Assembly: GCF_028502605.1 (NCBI RefSeq)
Contig: NC_079236.1
Span: 2,666,001 to 2,730,000 of the forward strand
Source: Trichoderma breve
Taxonomy: Eukaryota > Ascomycota > Sordariomycetes > Hypocreales > Hypocreaceae
Reading direction: 5' to 3'
Length of the DNA: 64,000 nt
In this document: one piece after another, positions 44,101-53,888 of the stretch
How the letters are laid out: every line of letters starts with the position of its first letter
How positions within the stretch are numbered: the stretch's first letter is position 1
Notes under the pieces: generated by a model
Seen by the model: the letters and a program-made list of their open reading frames with translations, nothing else
What the model was told of the DNA's origin: nothing
Database searches by the model: none
Translations under genes and position numbers: made by a program

Positions 44101-44200
44101 GGAAGACACCGCTGAGGAGGAAGACGAGCTTGCTGGCGATGGGGACTCGGCTTCGGCTTCGGGGACGGCTAAGAGGAGACGTATCAGTACTAGGAGTTAG
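41126..44200 (+). CDS. Bromodomain protein, BRD8/Bdc1-like NuA4 subunit
   Basis: Single-exon gene of 1024 residues. I chose the ATG at 41126 because the 24 upstream open codons lack an ATG and the conserved family start (YTPLESLFLFQSL) follows at once. Residues 1-160 hold a helical region with PTLKEIYENIDRIPAIVNRL and a coiled coil (LQREIQLLERSEKERLAK). Residues about 190-780 are Pro/Gln-rich with long Gln runs and no fold. A bromodomain-like segment follows (about 800-930): HVLWTRGFTKVSSSALDQIS, FATALREKDAPNYRQIVLQP and LERELVHMFCNAIMYNPD, where the Asn of YNPD matches the acetyl-lysine-binding Asn. An unusual insert (NLPGGDPGTASVWLPISDD) sits before the last helix. This layout suits BRD8 of animals or Bdc1 of fission yeast, which belong to the NuA4 acetyltransferase. 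Confidence 0.8.
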   Translation: MNQPAAYTPLESLFLFQSLLSHGVDSGAFARISELLKGNALIKSGDTYDAARLAPEALQQLFLRLLRDELKGDAERAEGGAAAGGDGLGSPGSRKRKLGSPPLPTLKEIYENIDRIPAIVNRLYARYREHTVGLIREDERRFATLQREIQLLERSEKERLAKVAASQNVTPTLAPRDPRAAAATTTTPTSTVPIPSPMPPSNGTTPSPAKTPAAPAGIRKGPTPNTPVPPPKPPISGVAAPKVTLPTQLVPATPPPRQGVSPKPPNGTSSVLQAPAGIPTPQPTSQVLQPPTQQPPKQILSPRPEAAGPQPPTAPGAAPAQAGSLKWEKPYQPPQTTPGLPAEQFSPPILSSPGNAALQKAPPPQQQQQPPPSQQQWQRQPVSHPQHPQQQHIQYPPQPPHGQAAHSPQPQPQPQPQQQQQQARPPAAKPVLVPPQPAGQLAPPALQPGPPRPTGPGATQQVRPPTAPQALTGRPIQPQQQPQLHPQQQQAQQGQQTTPQHQHIQRAVQAQPSLLAQKFQHIPRIQTPRAIASATPAKTSPSITAAGSPIPNKGTPGAVATQRWQPGAPSAQQGARAMPSASPTAKPYVAQPPRPAIPEHMIRQAATPGPARRLSPASPAPRTPAPSSPVSLKRGFGTKWASHSTPSTPGPITSEPESPAYEPVSPPLPRPAVAKDLAVKAVPKLAASKPTAKVEATPPAKAPRGRPPRSVQRSRGPSATPSATGTRRSQSVISQTDELSLDHSVTKVKKEVATPRLREETGDTTADESMPGRGLMATPSSMTRAPKRKRQDTPTDLQGPPTHVLWTRGFTKVSSSALDQISSHRDANMFATALREKDAPNYRQIVLQPQDITSIRSAIKAGNKAALQAAANLPGGDPGTASVWLPISDDLVPPRGIINSAHLERELVHMFCNAIMYNPDPDRGPGPAFMRRSQSDEEEVVGYRLDENGVVKNTQSMFLEVEKLLGDLRAAEKDRGIPPISTTRQGSVATPAEDTAEEEDELAGDGDSASASGTAKRRRISTRS

Positions 44201-44766
44201 AAACAGCCTGTGCTTATGAAAATGCTGGGTGAGAAACCTCGTGGGAGGGGCGTGCGGAGTCCGAGGGTCTTAAGAGGCTCCAAGTTATCGAAATAGCTGG
44301 TGGAAGGAAAGGGTATTAGCGGGTAAAGGGTAGCGGCGGAACTGGGGGTTTTTGATGCTTTTGCGATGGCTTTTGAGTTGTGTATAGCGCCTTTTTTGTT
44401 AGAGTTGCAAAGTTCAGAGAGTAATTATTAGCTTCTATTAGCTTTTAACTCGAAATGCGAGCCGAGGCCGCCAGTTATTGCAACTGGGGCTGGATAATGT
44501 CTTAACGTTTGGGCGAAGCCTTTTTTGATGCTTTGGGTTACGTGACACATGCGGCGGCTAAGGCTTGTTTATAGTTCATAAACGATTAGGTGAATGTTGG
44601 TATAAGATTCTATAAATCCAATCTACTTTCGTGGTAACATTGCGCTATTCGCTCTGAATTATCATAAGAGGAGAGACTGCTGTGACTCTTTCACACACTC
44701 TCATATAAAGAAACTTTCAAAACAAGCTTCCGATAAGCTGTCTCTTGAAACAACAATCTATAACCT
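44201..44766. other. Convergent intergenic, bromodomain gene / PIG-A
   Basis: Probable 3' UTRs of two convergent genes. No gene seen. Confidence 0.6.
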
Positions 44767-46325
44767 TCACCGATCCAACTTGGGAACTCTAATTGATGAA
44801 GTTGATCGATTGCTCAGAGCAATCTTCATTGAATCCTGCGCCTTGTCCTTTGCAGGCGACTTCCGCGGCCAATCTGGACAAACATCGATATTCTCCCTCG
44901 GAAACCACCACTCAAGAAACAAGAAGAACAAGTAATCCACAACAACGCACAGACAAAACAACTTACCAGCCCAGATGCCGCAACCATAATACCGCTTCAA
45001 CCGATCAATGAGCGCAAAGTCTCGTATGCGGCTCCCGTTGTAGCCACTAGTATCGAACCCGTAAAACTCCTCCTCGCTGATGGTGCCGCAGATGCCGTCG
45101 TACACGCGCTCGGTGCGCATGGCAACGTTGGACCACGAGTACATCTTCTTGACCTCGTCGTGGAACTTTTCAGTGCGAATCTTTCCCGCCCGCATCGCGG
45201 TGATGGCCTTGCCCGTGGCGGCCACGATGTCGTCCTCTTCGGGCTTTGCAAAGGTCGTCATGTGTGATGGGAGGACTTCGGGGATGCCGCCGACTTGGGT
45301 GCACACGACGTACAGCCCGCACGAGGCAGCTTCGACGATGACGGTGCCAAAGGCTTCGGTGAGGGAAGGGTGAAGGTATATGTGGCCTCGGGTCATGACG
45401 TCGCGCACATCCTCGTGGCGGATGGAGCCGAGCATCTCGACGCGGTCTTGTAGCACGTTGGTCTCAATCATTTGCTCCAGGTCAATAGCCTTGGGGCCTG
45501 AGCCGGCGATGATGAATCGGGTGTTGGGGTGGTTCTCCAGGATACGGGGGATGGCAGCGGTTAGAAGGTCTGTGCCTTTGTTGTAGAAAAGACGGGAGAT
45601 GACGACGATGGTAATCATGTCGTCGGGGCCGAGAAGGCGAGGGGATGGCTCGGACCTGAAGCCGACTCCCTGTTCTGACGGCGCTGGATAGTCGCGAGGC
45701 CGAAAGTTTTCGCCCACGACGGCATTGGGAATGACTGATACCATGAGAGGGTCCAGTGATGCACGAAGCACAGTATTCTCCTTGCTAAGAGTTGATTAGA
45801 TTTGAAGAGGCTTAATCATGGGAGAATCCGTCGTTTTACATACCAGGTGTGGCTCACGCATATGCTATGATCCACGTCGCTGAGAATAAACTTGAGCAGC
45901 TTGTTTGTCAAGATACTGGCAGCATCCGCGAACCCAAAGAGCGAATGATCGGTAAACACAGTCCTCAGACCCATGGTTCTTGCATGCAAGATGCCTTCGT
46001 GGCAGAGCGAACTCAGACTGCCGTGGCCATGGACAATTTCAATCTGCTCACGGATGCAGATGTTTCGTAGAATGGGGAAAAAGGAGAAGACGGTAGGAAA
46101 GGTGGCCTGTCGGTAGATGACCAAAAACGGCACATGGTAGACCTTGAGGCCGTTGTTGAGATAGCGAACTCCCTTGCGGTCATCGTGGGCGTGCGTGATG
46201 ATGATGACCTTGTGGCCTCTGTCGATGAGTTTGCTCGAGAGTTGGTATATGTGAGACTCGACGCCGCCGGGCTGGGGGAAGAAGAAGTCGCTAACCATAG
46301 CGATGTTGTAGGTTTTGCGCGCCAT
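44767..46325 (-). CDS. SPT14: GPI-GlcNAc transferase catalytic subunit PIG-A/Spt14
   Basis: Glycosyltransferase (GT4) of the ER that adds GlcNAc to phosphatidylinositol, the first step of GPI-anchor synthesis. Exons (minus strand) 46325-45844 and 45784-44767 give 499 residues. The N-terminal domain opens with [20 protein letters not shown] and has [15 protein letters not shown] and [13 protein letters not shown]. The splice rebuilds [12 protein letters not shown] inside a conserved stretch. The C-terminal GT-B domain has [15 protein letters not shown], the catalytic-type motif [17 protein letters not shown], and VGGIPEVLP. One C-terminal membrane segment (about 434-455, [16 protein letters not shown]) anchors it, with FPRENIDV after it as in other PIG-A proteins. 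The 584-base divergent promoter is shared with DBP6. Confidence 0.94.
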
Positions 46326-46909
46326 CTTGTAGTTGGTAAATTATGGAATATGAGCCCTGGATGCTGGATTTCGTGATCATGGATCTTTGCGATTGTGAGA
46401 GCGACTGATGCTGAGACGGAGGGTGAGATACAGCATGTGAGCGTCGTCACCACTCGCTGACTTGTTCTTCTTCTTCCGCCAAGGTGCTATCCGCTCTTCC
46501 TCATTCTATCATCTCATCTCAGCTGGCCCCATAGCATTCGATTCCGCATTCGATTCCTCTTGAATTCCTGCAGAAATTATATAGGAGGTTTCTATAAGGC
46601 AGATGTAATTTAAGAGCTTCAGTTATAGACTCACTCCCGAGCTCCAATTGGATACGTCTCCATTGATGACGCTAAGCCCGTCGATAAGCTTGGCGGTGAG
46701 GGGCGGCAAAACGCCGATAACAGCTCCGTTGCCAAATTTTTGGACGAGCTACTGCGCGGGTCGCAGATCTGCATCGCATTGACTTGGACAGTGGCAGAAA
46801 AAAGTTGTCGGCGCAGCGCATTTGATTTCAACCCCGAATTTCCGGGGTCAATTTACCTTTTTATTGAATTGTCTCGATTTAGGTCTTTTTATATTATCAA
46901 AAATCCAAA
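46326..46909. other. Divergent promoter SPT14 / DBP6
   Basis: The shared upstream region of two divergent genes. It becomes A/T-rich near the DBP6 start. No gene seen. Confidence 0.6.
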
Positions 46910-49639
46910 ATGTATGCAAGATATATCCCTCCAGCTGGAGGGCAGGCGCCTTCGAAAGCCAGCAGAGATTCTTCCGTCGCGAAACAATCGCCTGCACCAT
47001 CATCAGCACCTGCAGCGTCCGTAGCGACGAATGGTGATGGACTCTCTTACTCTCGTTATATCCCTGGCGCCAAAACCCAAAAACAGACTGAATTGCCGTC
47101 AATTCAGCGTTTCGAAGAGGAGACGGACTCTCCAAAGCCAAAGAGAAAGCGAAGCGATGGGGAGCCACCACTGGAATCTCAGAAAAAGAAGCCGAGGAAA
47201 TCTAAGAGACGAACGAGAGATATCGAATCAGAGGATGAATCAGAAGATGAATCAGAAGAAGATTCAGAGCTAGAAGAGGCCGAGACCAAGACGAAGCGTG
47301 GTTCCAAGCGCGAAGTGCAGAAAGAGAATGAGCCAAAACAAGAACCAGAAGAGGAGGAGACAAAATCAAGAAAGAGCAGGAAATCAGAAAAACAGAGTGA
47401 TGATTTGAAATTGAACAAGGAAGAAAAGAAGAAGAAGAAAGACAAGAAAAGAAGCGAAACATCCGACCATGGGGATGAAGACGACGAACAGAGGCCTGAG
47501 CAGGTTGATGTTGACGAAGCGAGTCCCAGCGCCCAGGATGCTGAGATGGTAGATGCGGAACCCCCTGCGGAGGACGAATTGGAAGCTCCCGAATCCGATG
47601 AGAAGCAGGTGAAGAAGGCTAAACGGGAAAAGAAGAAGAAATCCCAGGATGCCGACATGGACGATGCTCCAGCGGAAGATGAAGAAGACAAGCGACACAA
47701 GGCCGTCTTTGAACGAAAAGCCAAATCACTCAAGTATGCCGAAATCATCAAAGAGCAAGGCATCGTGGAGGAGCCAGAGGAGCCAACCGAGCTGCACGGC
47801 TTGGAGCCTCTCCCGCAGCCTGCACGCACCGCGCCAAGCACGGAAAAGCCGACATACGAGACTCTTCCTCCATGGCTCTCGGCGCCCATTCGTGTCTCGG
47901 TGGATACTAGGACTCCCTTTACAGATCTAGGTATTCTCCCAAAGGCAGCGCGGGTACTGGAACAAAAAGGCTACACAGAAGCTTTTGCCGTTCAGACAGC
48001 AGCTCTGCCGTTATTACTCCCTACAAACAAACAGCAGCCGGGCGATCTTCTTGTCTCGGCGGCGACTGGATCTGGAAAAACACTAGCCTACGCTCTACCG
48101 ATTGTGAGAGATCTGAGCAATAGCGTTGTTACAAGATTACGTGCGCTCGTCGTGCTCCCCACCAGAGAACTCGTCAAGCAAGCCCAAGAAGTCTTTGAGC
48201 TGTGCGCAAAGGCCTACGAGGGAGAAGACAGAAAGAGGGTGCGGGTTGGAATCGCCATTGGTAACCAGTCACTGGCCTCTGAACAGGATCTTCTCGTGAG
48301 CAAGGAGACGCGATACGACCCGGAAGCATATAAGCAGCTGGAACAAGAAGCGTTATATCGAACCTCGAGTTCCCACAGCGAAGACGATCTCGACGACTTC
48401 CTTACCGGCCCCAATACCCAACGTGCCAACCCTCGCATCGGCCCCTGGCAAGGCCAAGTTATTGATTTCTATTCCAAAGTTGACGTCCTCATCTGCACCC
48501 CCGGCCGTCTCGTCGAGCACCTCGACCAGACGCCCGGCTTCTCCCTGTCCTACATCCGCTGGCTCGTCGTCGACGAGGCCGACAAGCTGCTCGCGCAAAG
48601 CTTCCAAGGATGGCTAGACGTTGTCCTAGATAAGTTCAAGACGAGCCAGTTTGGCGCTCGGGACTTTCCCGACATGCCGTACTCGGGCGTCCGCAAGATT
48701 CTTCTTAGTGCCACCCTGACGAGGGATCTAAGTCTTTTGAATCAGCTCGCTCTGCGCAGACCCAAGTTGATTGTCCTGGAGAGCGGCAAGGATGTTCAGG
48801 TTGCAGAGCACTCGCTGCCAGAATCTTTGAAAGAATATGCCGTGAGGGTTCACGATGCAAACCTCAAGCCGTTGTATCTACTTGATCTCCTACGAAGCCC
48901 ACATATGGCCATTAACGACGACGCGAAGAATGTGGATCTTGGCACAGAAGCAGAAGCACAGTCCAATTCAAGCTCAGAGACTAGCTCAGACGACACAAGT
49001 TCGGATTCCGATTCCGACTCTGATTCTGACACTAGTTCAGACTCAGATACAAGTTCAGATTCGGATTCGGATTCAGACGCAGAATCAAACGCCCGCAACA
49101 AGAAAGCAGACTCCAAGCCTTCCAAATCACATCTCCCCAGATCATTAATCTTCACAAAGTCCAACGAAGCTGCCCTGCGCTTATCCCGGCTGCTCATCCT
49201 CCTCGACAAGTCCCTCGCTACACAAATCGGCACTCTCACATCCACCACGCCAACCAGCATCCGTCGCAAGACTCTGCGAGCCTTCACCACTCCTTCTTCC
49301 CCTCTCCGTCTCATTATTGCATCTGATCTTGTGGCACGTGGTATCGATATTCCAAAGCTGCCGCACGTCATCAACTATGACTTGCCGCCAAGCGTAGCTA
49401 GTTACGTCCATCGTGTGGGCCGTACTGCTCGAGCTGGTCGATCTGGATGTGCCTGGACGCTTGTGGGAGACGGGGAGAGTGGTTGGTTCTGGGGTAAGAT
49501 TGGTAAGAGTGCTGCTGTGAAGAGATCACAAAAGGTGGCTAGGGTTATGATTGAGGAGATGAATCAAGAGAGAATAGAAGAATATGAGAGTGCGCTAGAG
49601 AAGCTAGGCAAGGAGGCACTCGAGTCACGGAAGAGATAG
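46910..49639 (+). CDS. DBP6: DEAD-box RNA helicase Dbp6 (DDX51 type)
   Basis: Nucleolar ATP-dependent helicase needed for early assembly of the 60S ribosomal subunit. Single exon, 909 residues. The first 290 residues are very Lys/Glu/Ser-rich, with a basic run typical of nucleolar targeting (KKPRKSKRRTRD) and alternating acidic patches. The helicase core follows: Q-type region (FAVQTAALPLLL), motif I SAATGSGKT (about 383-391), Ia PTRELVKQ, Ib TPGRLVEH, II DEAD (about 554), III SAT in LLSATLTRD, V SDLVARGID and VI HRVGRTARAG. Between domains 1 and 2 lies a Ser/Asp-rich insert of about 45 residues (DNA 48960-49095) made of SDSDSD and DTSSDS units. The N-terminal YARYIPP and YSRYIPG repeats fit the Dbp6 family. 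Confidence 0.92.
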   Translation: MYARYIPPAGGQAPSKASRDSSVAKQSPAPSSAPAASVATNGDGLSYSRYIPGAKTQKQTELPSIQRFEEETDSPKPKRKRSDGEPPLESQKKKPRKSKRRTRDIESEDESEDESEEDSELEEAETKTKRGSKREVQKENEPKQEPEEEETKSRKSRKSEKQSDDLKLNKEEKKKKKDKKRSETSDHGDEDDEQRPEQVDVDEASPSAQDAEMVDAEPPAEDELEAPESDEKQVKKAKREKKKKSQDADMDDAPAEDEEDKRHKAVFERKAKSLKYAEIIKEQGIVEEPEEPTELHGLEPLPQPARTAPSTEKPTYETLPPWLSAPIRVSVDTRTPFTDLGILPKAARVLEQKGYTEAFAVQTAALPLLLPTNKQQPGDLLVSAATGSGKTLAYALPIVRDLSNSVVTRLRALVVLPTRELVKQAQEVFELCAKAYEGEDRKRVRVGIAIGNQSLASEQDLLVSKETRYDPEAYKQLEQEALYRTSSSHSEDDLDDFLTGPNTQRANPRIGPWQGQVIDFYSKVDVLICTPGRLVEHLDQTPGFSLSYIRWLVVDEADKLLAQSFQGWLDVVLDKFKTSQFGARDFPDMPYSGVRKILLSATLTRDLSLLNQLALRRPKLIVLESGKDVQVAEHSLPESLKEYAVRVHDANLKPLYLLDLLRSPHMAINDDAKNVDLGTEAEAQSNSSSETSSDDTSSDSDSDSDSDTSSDSDTSSDSDSDSDAESNARNKKADSKPSKSHLPRSLIFTKSNEAALRLSRLLILLDKSLATQIGTLTSTTPTSIRRKTLRAFTTPSSPLRLIIASDLVARGIDIPKLPHVINYDLPPSVASYVHRVGRTARAGRSGCAWTLVGDGESGWFWGKIGKSAAVKRSQKVARVMIEEMNQERIEEYESALEKLGKEALESRKR

Positions 49640-49789
49640 AAAGTAGACCGATAGATAAAACATTGTTAATACCAAGCAAGATCCATCAACTTTTTAAGAA
49701 ATTTCCCTTTTCGGTTCATGTTGTAGTGATTATGTTACCCATTTCTGTGGTGAATGACTCTCGTCAAGGATGGCCCATTCAAACCCAGC

Positions 49790-50826
49790 TCAGCTGTCTC
49801 TCCAGTGGTTTTCCTCATGGTGAATCGGAGACGGCTCAACCCTCGGCCTGTTTTCCGCTTCAGCAGAAGGCAAGCTCTGGTATCCTCGCGACCGAGAAGA
49901 GTCGTCCTGTCGCTCGACGACCTCTTCGTCTGCGTCAGTGACGTCTTCCAACAGCGCGCGTCTTTCACCCTCAACACCACGCCGCTGTCGGTGCCAAGCA
50001 ATAGGGCGCCATGAGTTCCACCAGTTGGTACCTTCTCTAGTCATGAGAAGGCTCAAAATCTATTCAGACAGAATTTGTTAGTGTGAAATTGAGTGAATCG
50101 GTTGTAGGAAGATCTCACCTGTAGTAATCCCACTGCAATGACGACTCCGAAATCAGCTCCCGTGCTGCTCCGAAGCGCCGCCGTCCATGGACCTCTGCAT
50201 GACTTATCCCGTCCATACATCGTAGAGCAAGTAGTATCAGGTTTGATGAAAGGATAAGGCATGTGTCGGACAGTGTTTAGACCGCAGCAATTCAAGGTGT
50301 CCTGGATTAAACGGATCGACTCCCCATCATGAGCCTGAAACATGCTCTTCCATCGATTCTCCATCACGCAATCCACCGTCGTCGAAGGTATCACATCCTC
50401 AAAGAGCAACGTTGCAAGGATCGTTGTGACAAGGCCCTGCAGGGTTTGTAGGATCGTAGGACTAAGTCGATGCAGAGGATGTGACGAATTGCGTGCGGAG
50501 TGTAAAAGCGTTGGATAGATATACGAGTTGAGAAAGGAGACGATGGGAAGAAGAATGGTGAGGATGGTTATGGCGGGGCTGACGGGGAGAGACAGATGGG
50601 CGCTGTGGAAGTGAACGACGCTGTTCGAGGGGATCGTGTAAGTAGAAGTAATGATATATCAGAATGGATGGCTTTTGGTGGTTCGACTTACGCTGCGACG
50701 CCAAACAGCACGGCGCTGCCCTGGAAGAGAAGCGCATTAGCGATTGAAGATGTAAAAGACACGAGAAGTGTCCAATATTCAATTCTTTCTTACCAGCATG
50801 AATGCGAGACCCAAGCCGAGTCCCAT
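49790..50826 (-). CDS. Tetraspanin-like membrane protein (Tsp3 type)
   Basis: Exons (minus strand) 50826-50794, 50720-50692, 50620-50119 and 50059-49790 join in phase to give 277 residues. Four membrane segments can be seen: residues about 5-22 (LGLAFMLGSAVLFGVAAV), 30-55 (ITILTILLPIVSF), 72-92 (LVTTILATLLF) and 165-190 (FGVVIAVGLLQILSLLM). The loop between TM3 and TM4 holds the tetraspanin CCG motif (LNCCGLNTVRHM), a later PDTTC and a further Cys (DKSC). The C-terminal 80 residues are polar and charged (VEGERRALLEDVTDADEEVV), probably cytosolic. Fungal tetraspanins organise membrane microdomains. The first two exons are tiny (33 and 29 nt), so the N-terminus is less certain. It converges on DBP6 with about 150 bases between stop codons. 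Confidence 0.75.
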
Positions 50827-52262
50827 TGTCGTCGGCGTATCGTATCGTATACTCGACACCTGTTGTGTTATATTCTCCGTAGCGTAGCGCAACTACAATC
50901 TGCTGCACCTTTTCGATATCCGTAACAAAAGAAACCCACAGTTAGCAAAGACGCAGCAAGAAAAAAGAGACACAAATCAATGACAGAAGAACTTGAAGAG
51001 AAGTAAGAAAGCAAGAAAGGGTTGAGATGTGACCTGATTTCCCCCTCCCTCGTTTTACGTTTTATGTCACGACAGTGGCGCTGCCCAATTGGGCGAATGT
51101 TGCAGTTGGACGCGGGAGGCCGACCAAAAGTACAGTGACTTGGCGGTTGGGTGTTGCGTCACCAACAGTGCATGCAGCATAAAGTTGCAGTACAAGGTGC
51201 ATGGTGAGGAAAAAGGTGATGAATCAGTTTATCCAGAGTAACCTGTGCACAATGCAATCAATTCGGCTCGGTTCATCCTTGCTGCCTGTTCAATGCAACG
51301 GAGCAGGTGATGCAACACTACAGAAGCTGCTTGGAGTGACATGGTGACGCTATCGTGCTGTTTAGGAGATGGATAACTACCTACTAGGTACTGAAGCACA
51401 TCTTACTATAAGATGACATTACGGAGTAGTAGGCAGCTATAGGTAGTACAAGACTATAATACCACTGGATTTCCTATCAATGCTGACGGAAAGGGCATTG
51501 TAGTGCTGTTGATACGTCTCAACCCAGGAAATAAATTCTGGAATACCAGGTATCATTGAAGTTGTACCACCTGAGCAGGCAACCACCACATCAATAGGAT
51601 AACAACAGAATCAGTACTAACAATATCCAACAGCGCACCAGCTTTCTCCTTAATAAGAGCGCTTAGATATAGAGGTAGATATGACAGGTACGAGAAGATT
51701 AACCATCTTCATCATTTCAATCGGATAGTCCATCTCACGTAGCATACTATACCTAAGAAGGGCACGATATCCTCAAGATCTTATTAACCATCACCCATGT
51801 AGTAGAGCTCCAACACATATGCATTCGACCCATTAGCCATCTGTCCGCGGATATTTATTTCCATCATTGCAGTATACCAAGTAGCTCATACTTTCGGATA
51901 ATACACTACTATAGTGGTCCATACCCTTTAACGTCCGTCCCGCATCAGCATTTACCGCATTCGAACAAGCAGACAGAGGCCATCACACCAAATCATCTCC
52001 AGCTGACCAAAGCGTCGCAAAACAACCGACGGCTAATTTGATCCATCTCCACTAGTCTAATTCCTGACATCAACTTCACTTGACTTCACTTCATCTCATC
52101 GTACGCTGGCTCAACTTGTGGGTGTCATACAATTTCATTTCAGAGCTACATCAGGCTACATAACAGAAAATAAAAGATACCCTGCCCAGTACTCATACTA
52201 ATCGTGACAAGTTGATTCTCCTTTTTTTGTATACTTTATATAGTTTTTTTACTTTTTGTAAC
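50827..52262. other. Gene-free stretch, tetraspanin / aldehyde dehydrogenase
   Basis: No gene seen. A/T-rich with a TACGGAGTA motif at 51420-51428 and many short TACCTA/TAGGTA words. It holds the tetraspanin promoter and the ALDH 3' UTR. Confidence 0.55.
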
Positions 52263-53888
52263 TTAGAACAGGGCGCCTCCCAGACGGATGGCAACCGACT
52301 TGTTCTGAGTGTAGTTGGCCAGCGCGGCCTCACCGAGCTCACGGCCGATACCAGACTCCTTGTAGCCACCGAAGGGCATCTGGTGGTGCAGCAAGTTGTA
52401 GCAGTTGACCCAGACGGTACCAGCCTGGATTTCATTGGAGACACGGATGGCGGTGTTGAGGTCTCTGGTGTGGACGGCAGCGGCAAGACCGTAGTTGGAG
52501 TCGTTGCCCATCTGGATGACCTCCTCCTCATCCTTGAACTTGGCAATGGCGGCGACGGGGCCGAAAATCTCCTCGCGCATAATCTTCATGTCGGCGGTGA
52601 CGTTGCTGAAGACGGTGGGCTGGATGAAGTAGCCCTTCTCACCATGACGCTCACCACCAATCTCGACTGTGGCGCCCTCCTCCTTTCCGGACTGGATGTA
52701 GCCCATGATGCGGTCGAACTGCAGCTGGCTGACCTGGGGTCCCTGGAAGGTCTCGTGGTGGAATGGGTCGCCGACCTTGTTGGCCAGGGCGCGCTTCTTG
52801 AAGGCCTCGAGGAACTTGTCGTAGATGCCCTCCTGGACAAAGATACGGGTACCGGCGCAGCAAGTCTGGCCGTGGTTGAAGTAGATGCCAAAGTTGACCC
52901 ATGAGATGGCCTGCTCAATGTCGGCATCGTTGAAGACAATGTTGGGGGACTTGCCACCCAGCTCAAGGGTGACCTTCTTCAGGTTGGAGGCGGCGGCAGC
53001 CTTCATGATTTGGCGGCCAACGACGGTTGAGCCGGTGAAGGCGACCTTGTCAATGTCCATGTGAGAAGAGATGGCGGCACCGGCAGTCTTGCCGAAACCA
53101 GAGATCAGGTTGAAAACTCCGGGGGGGAAACCAGCCTCCTTGACGAGGTTGGCGAAGACGAGGGCTGACAGGGGGGTCTGCTCAGCGGTCTTCATGACGA
53201 TGGTGTTACCAGTGGCCAGGGCAGGGCCAATCTTCCATGCAAGCATGAGAAGGGGGAAGTTCCAGGGAATGATCTGACCGCAAACACCAAGCTGTACAAA
53301 GATTGTAGTTAGCAATCATGCTCTCCAGGAGACGATTGGCTTCGCTTGTGACTTACAGGCTCGTGGCGAGTGTAGTTGAACATGTCGGGGGCAATGTCAA
53401 GGGTCTTTCCCTCAATCTTGTCGGCCCAGCCACCGTAGTAGCGGATGCATCCAACAACAGCGCCGACATCACCTCGGGCCATGGTGATGGACTTGCCGTT
53501 GTCCAAAGACTCGACAGCGGCGAGAAGGTCGAGGTTCTTCTCGGCGAGATCGGCGAGCTTGAGCATCAGGCGGCCACGCTCACCGGGAGCAATCTTTCTC
53601 CATGTTGTGTTGAAAGCCTTGCGGGCAGCGGCAACGGCCAGATCGACATCCTTCTCGGTACCTTCGCAGACAGAGGTGATGACCTCCTCGGTGGCGGGGT
53701 TGACGACCTCAAACTTCTTCTTGTCGACACCCTCAACCCACTCGTTGTTAATGAACCTTGAAGCCAAGTGTTAGTTTGTGTTTATATCAAAGCAGAGGAG
53801 TGAACCGAGGGACGAGGACTCACAGGCCAATGGGTTGTGAGTAGGGGCCCGTGATGGGAGTGTTGAGCTCAACGGTCAAAGGAGCCAT
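52263..53888 (-). CDS. aldA: NAD(P)-dependent aldehyde dehydrogenase, AldA type
   Basis: Oxidises aldehydes (acetaldehyde in the ethanol pathway for AldA) to acids. Exons (minus strand) 53888-53824, 53756-53357 and 53291-52263 give 497 residues, the exact size of Aspergillus AldA as I recall it. Motifs in order: [40 protein letters not shown] (cofactor site), [25 protein letters not shown] with the general-base Glu (about 264), [16 protein letters not shown] with the catalytic Cys (about 299), [13 protein letters not shown] and [16 protein letters not shown]. No targeting peptide is seen, so it is probably cytosolic. Codon use is highly biased, which suggests strong expression. Isoform naming within the ALDH family is less certain than the function. 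Confidence 0.93.

Noticed and set aside
44911..44966. GTAAGT...AG possible 56-nt intron near the PIG-A C-terminus
   Set aside because: The segment encodes the conserved membrane anchor, and removing 56 nt would break the frame before FPRENIDV.
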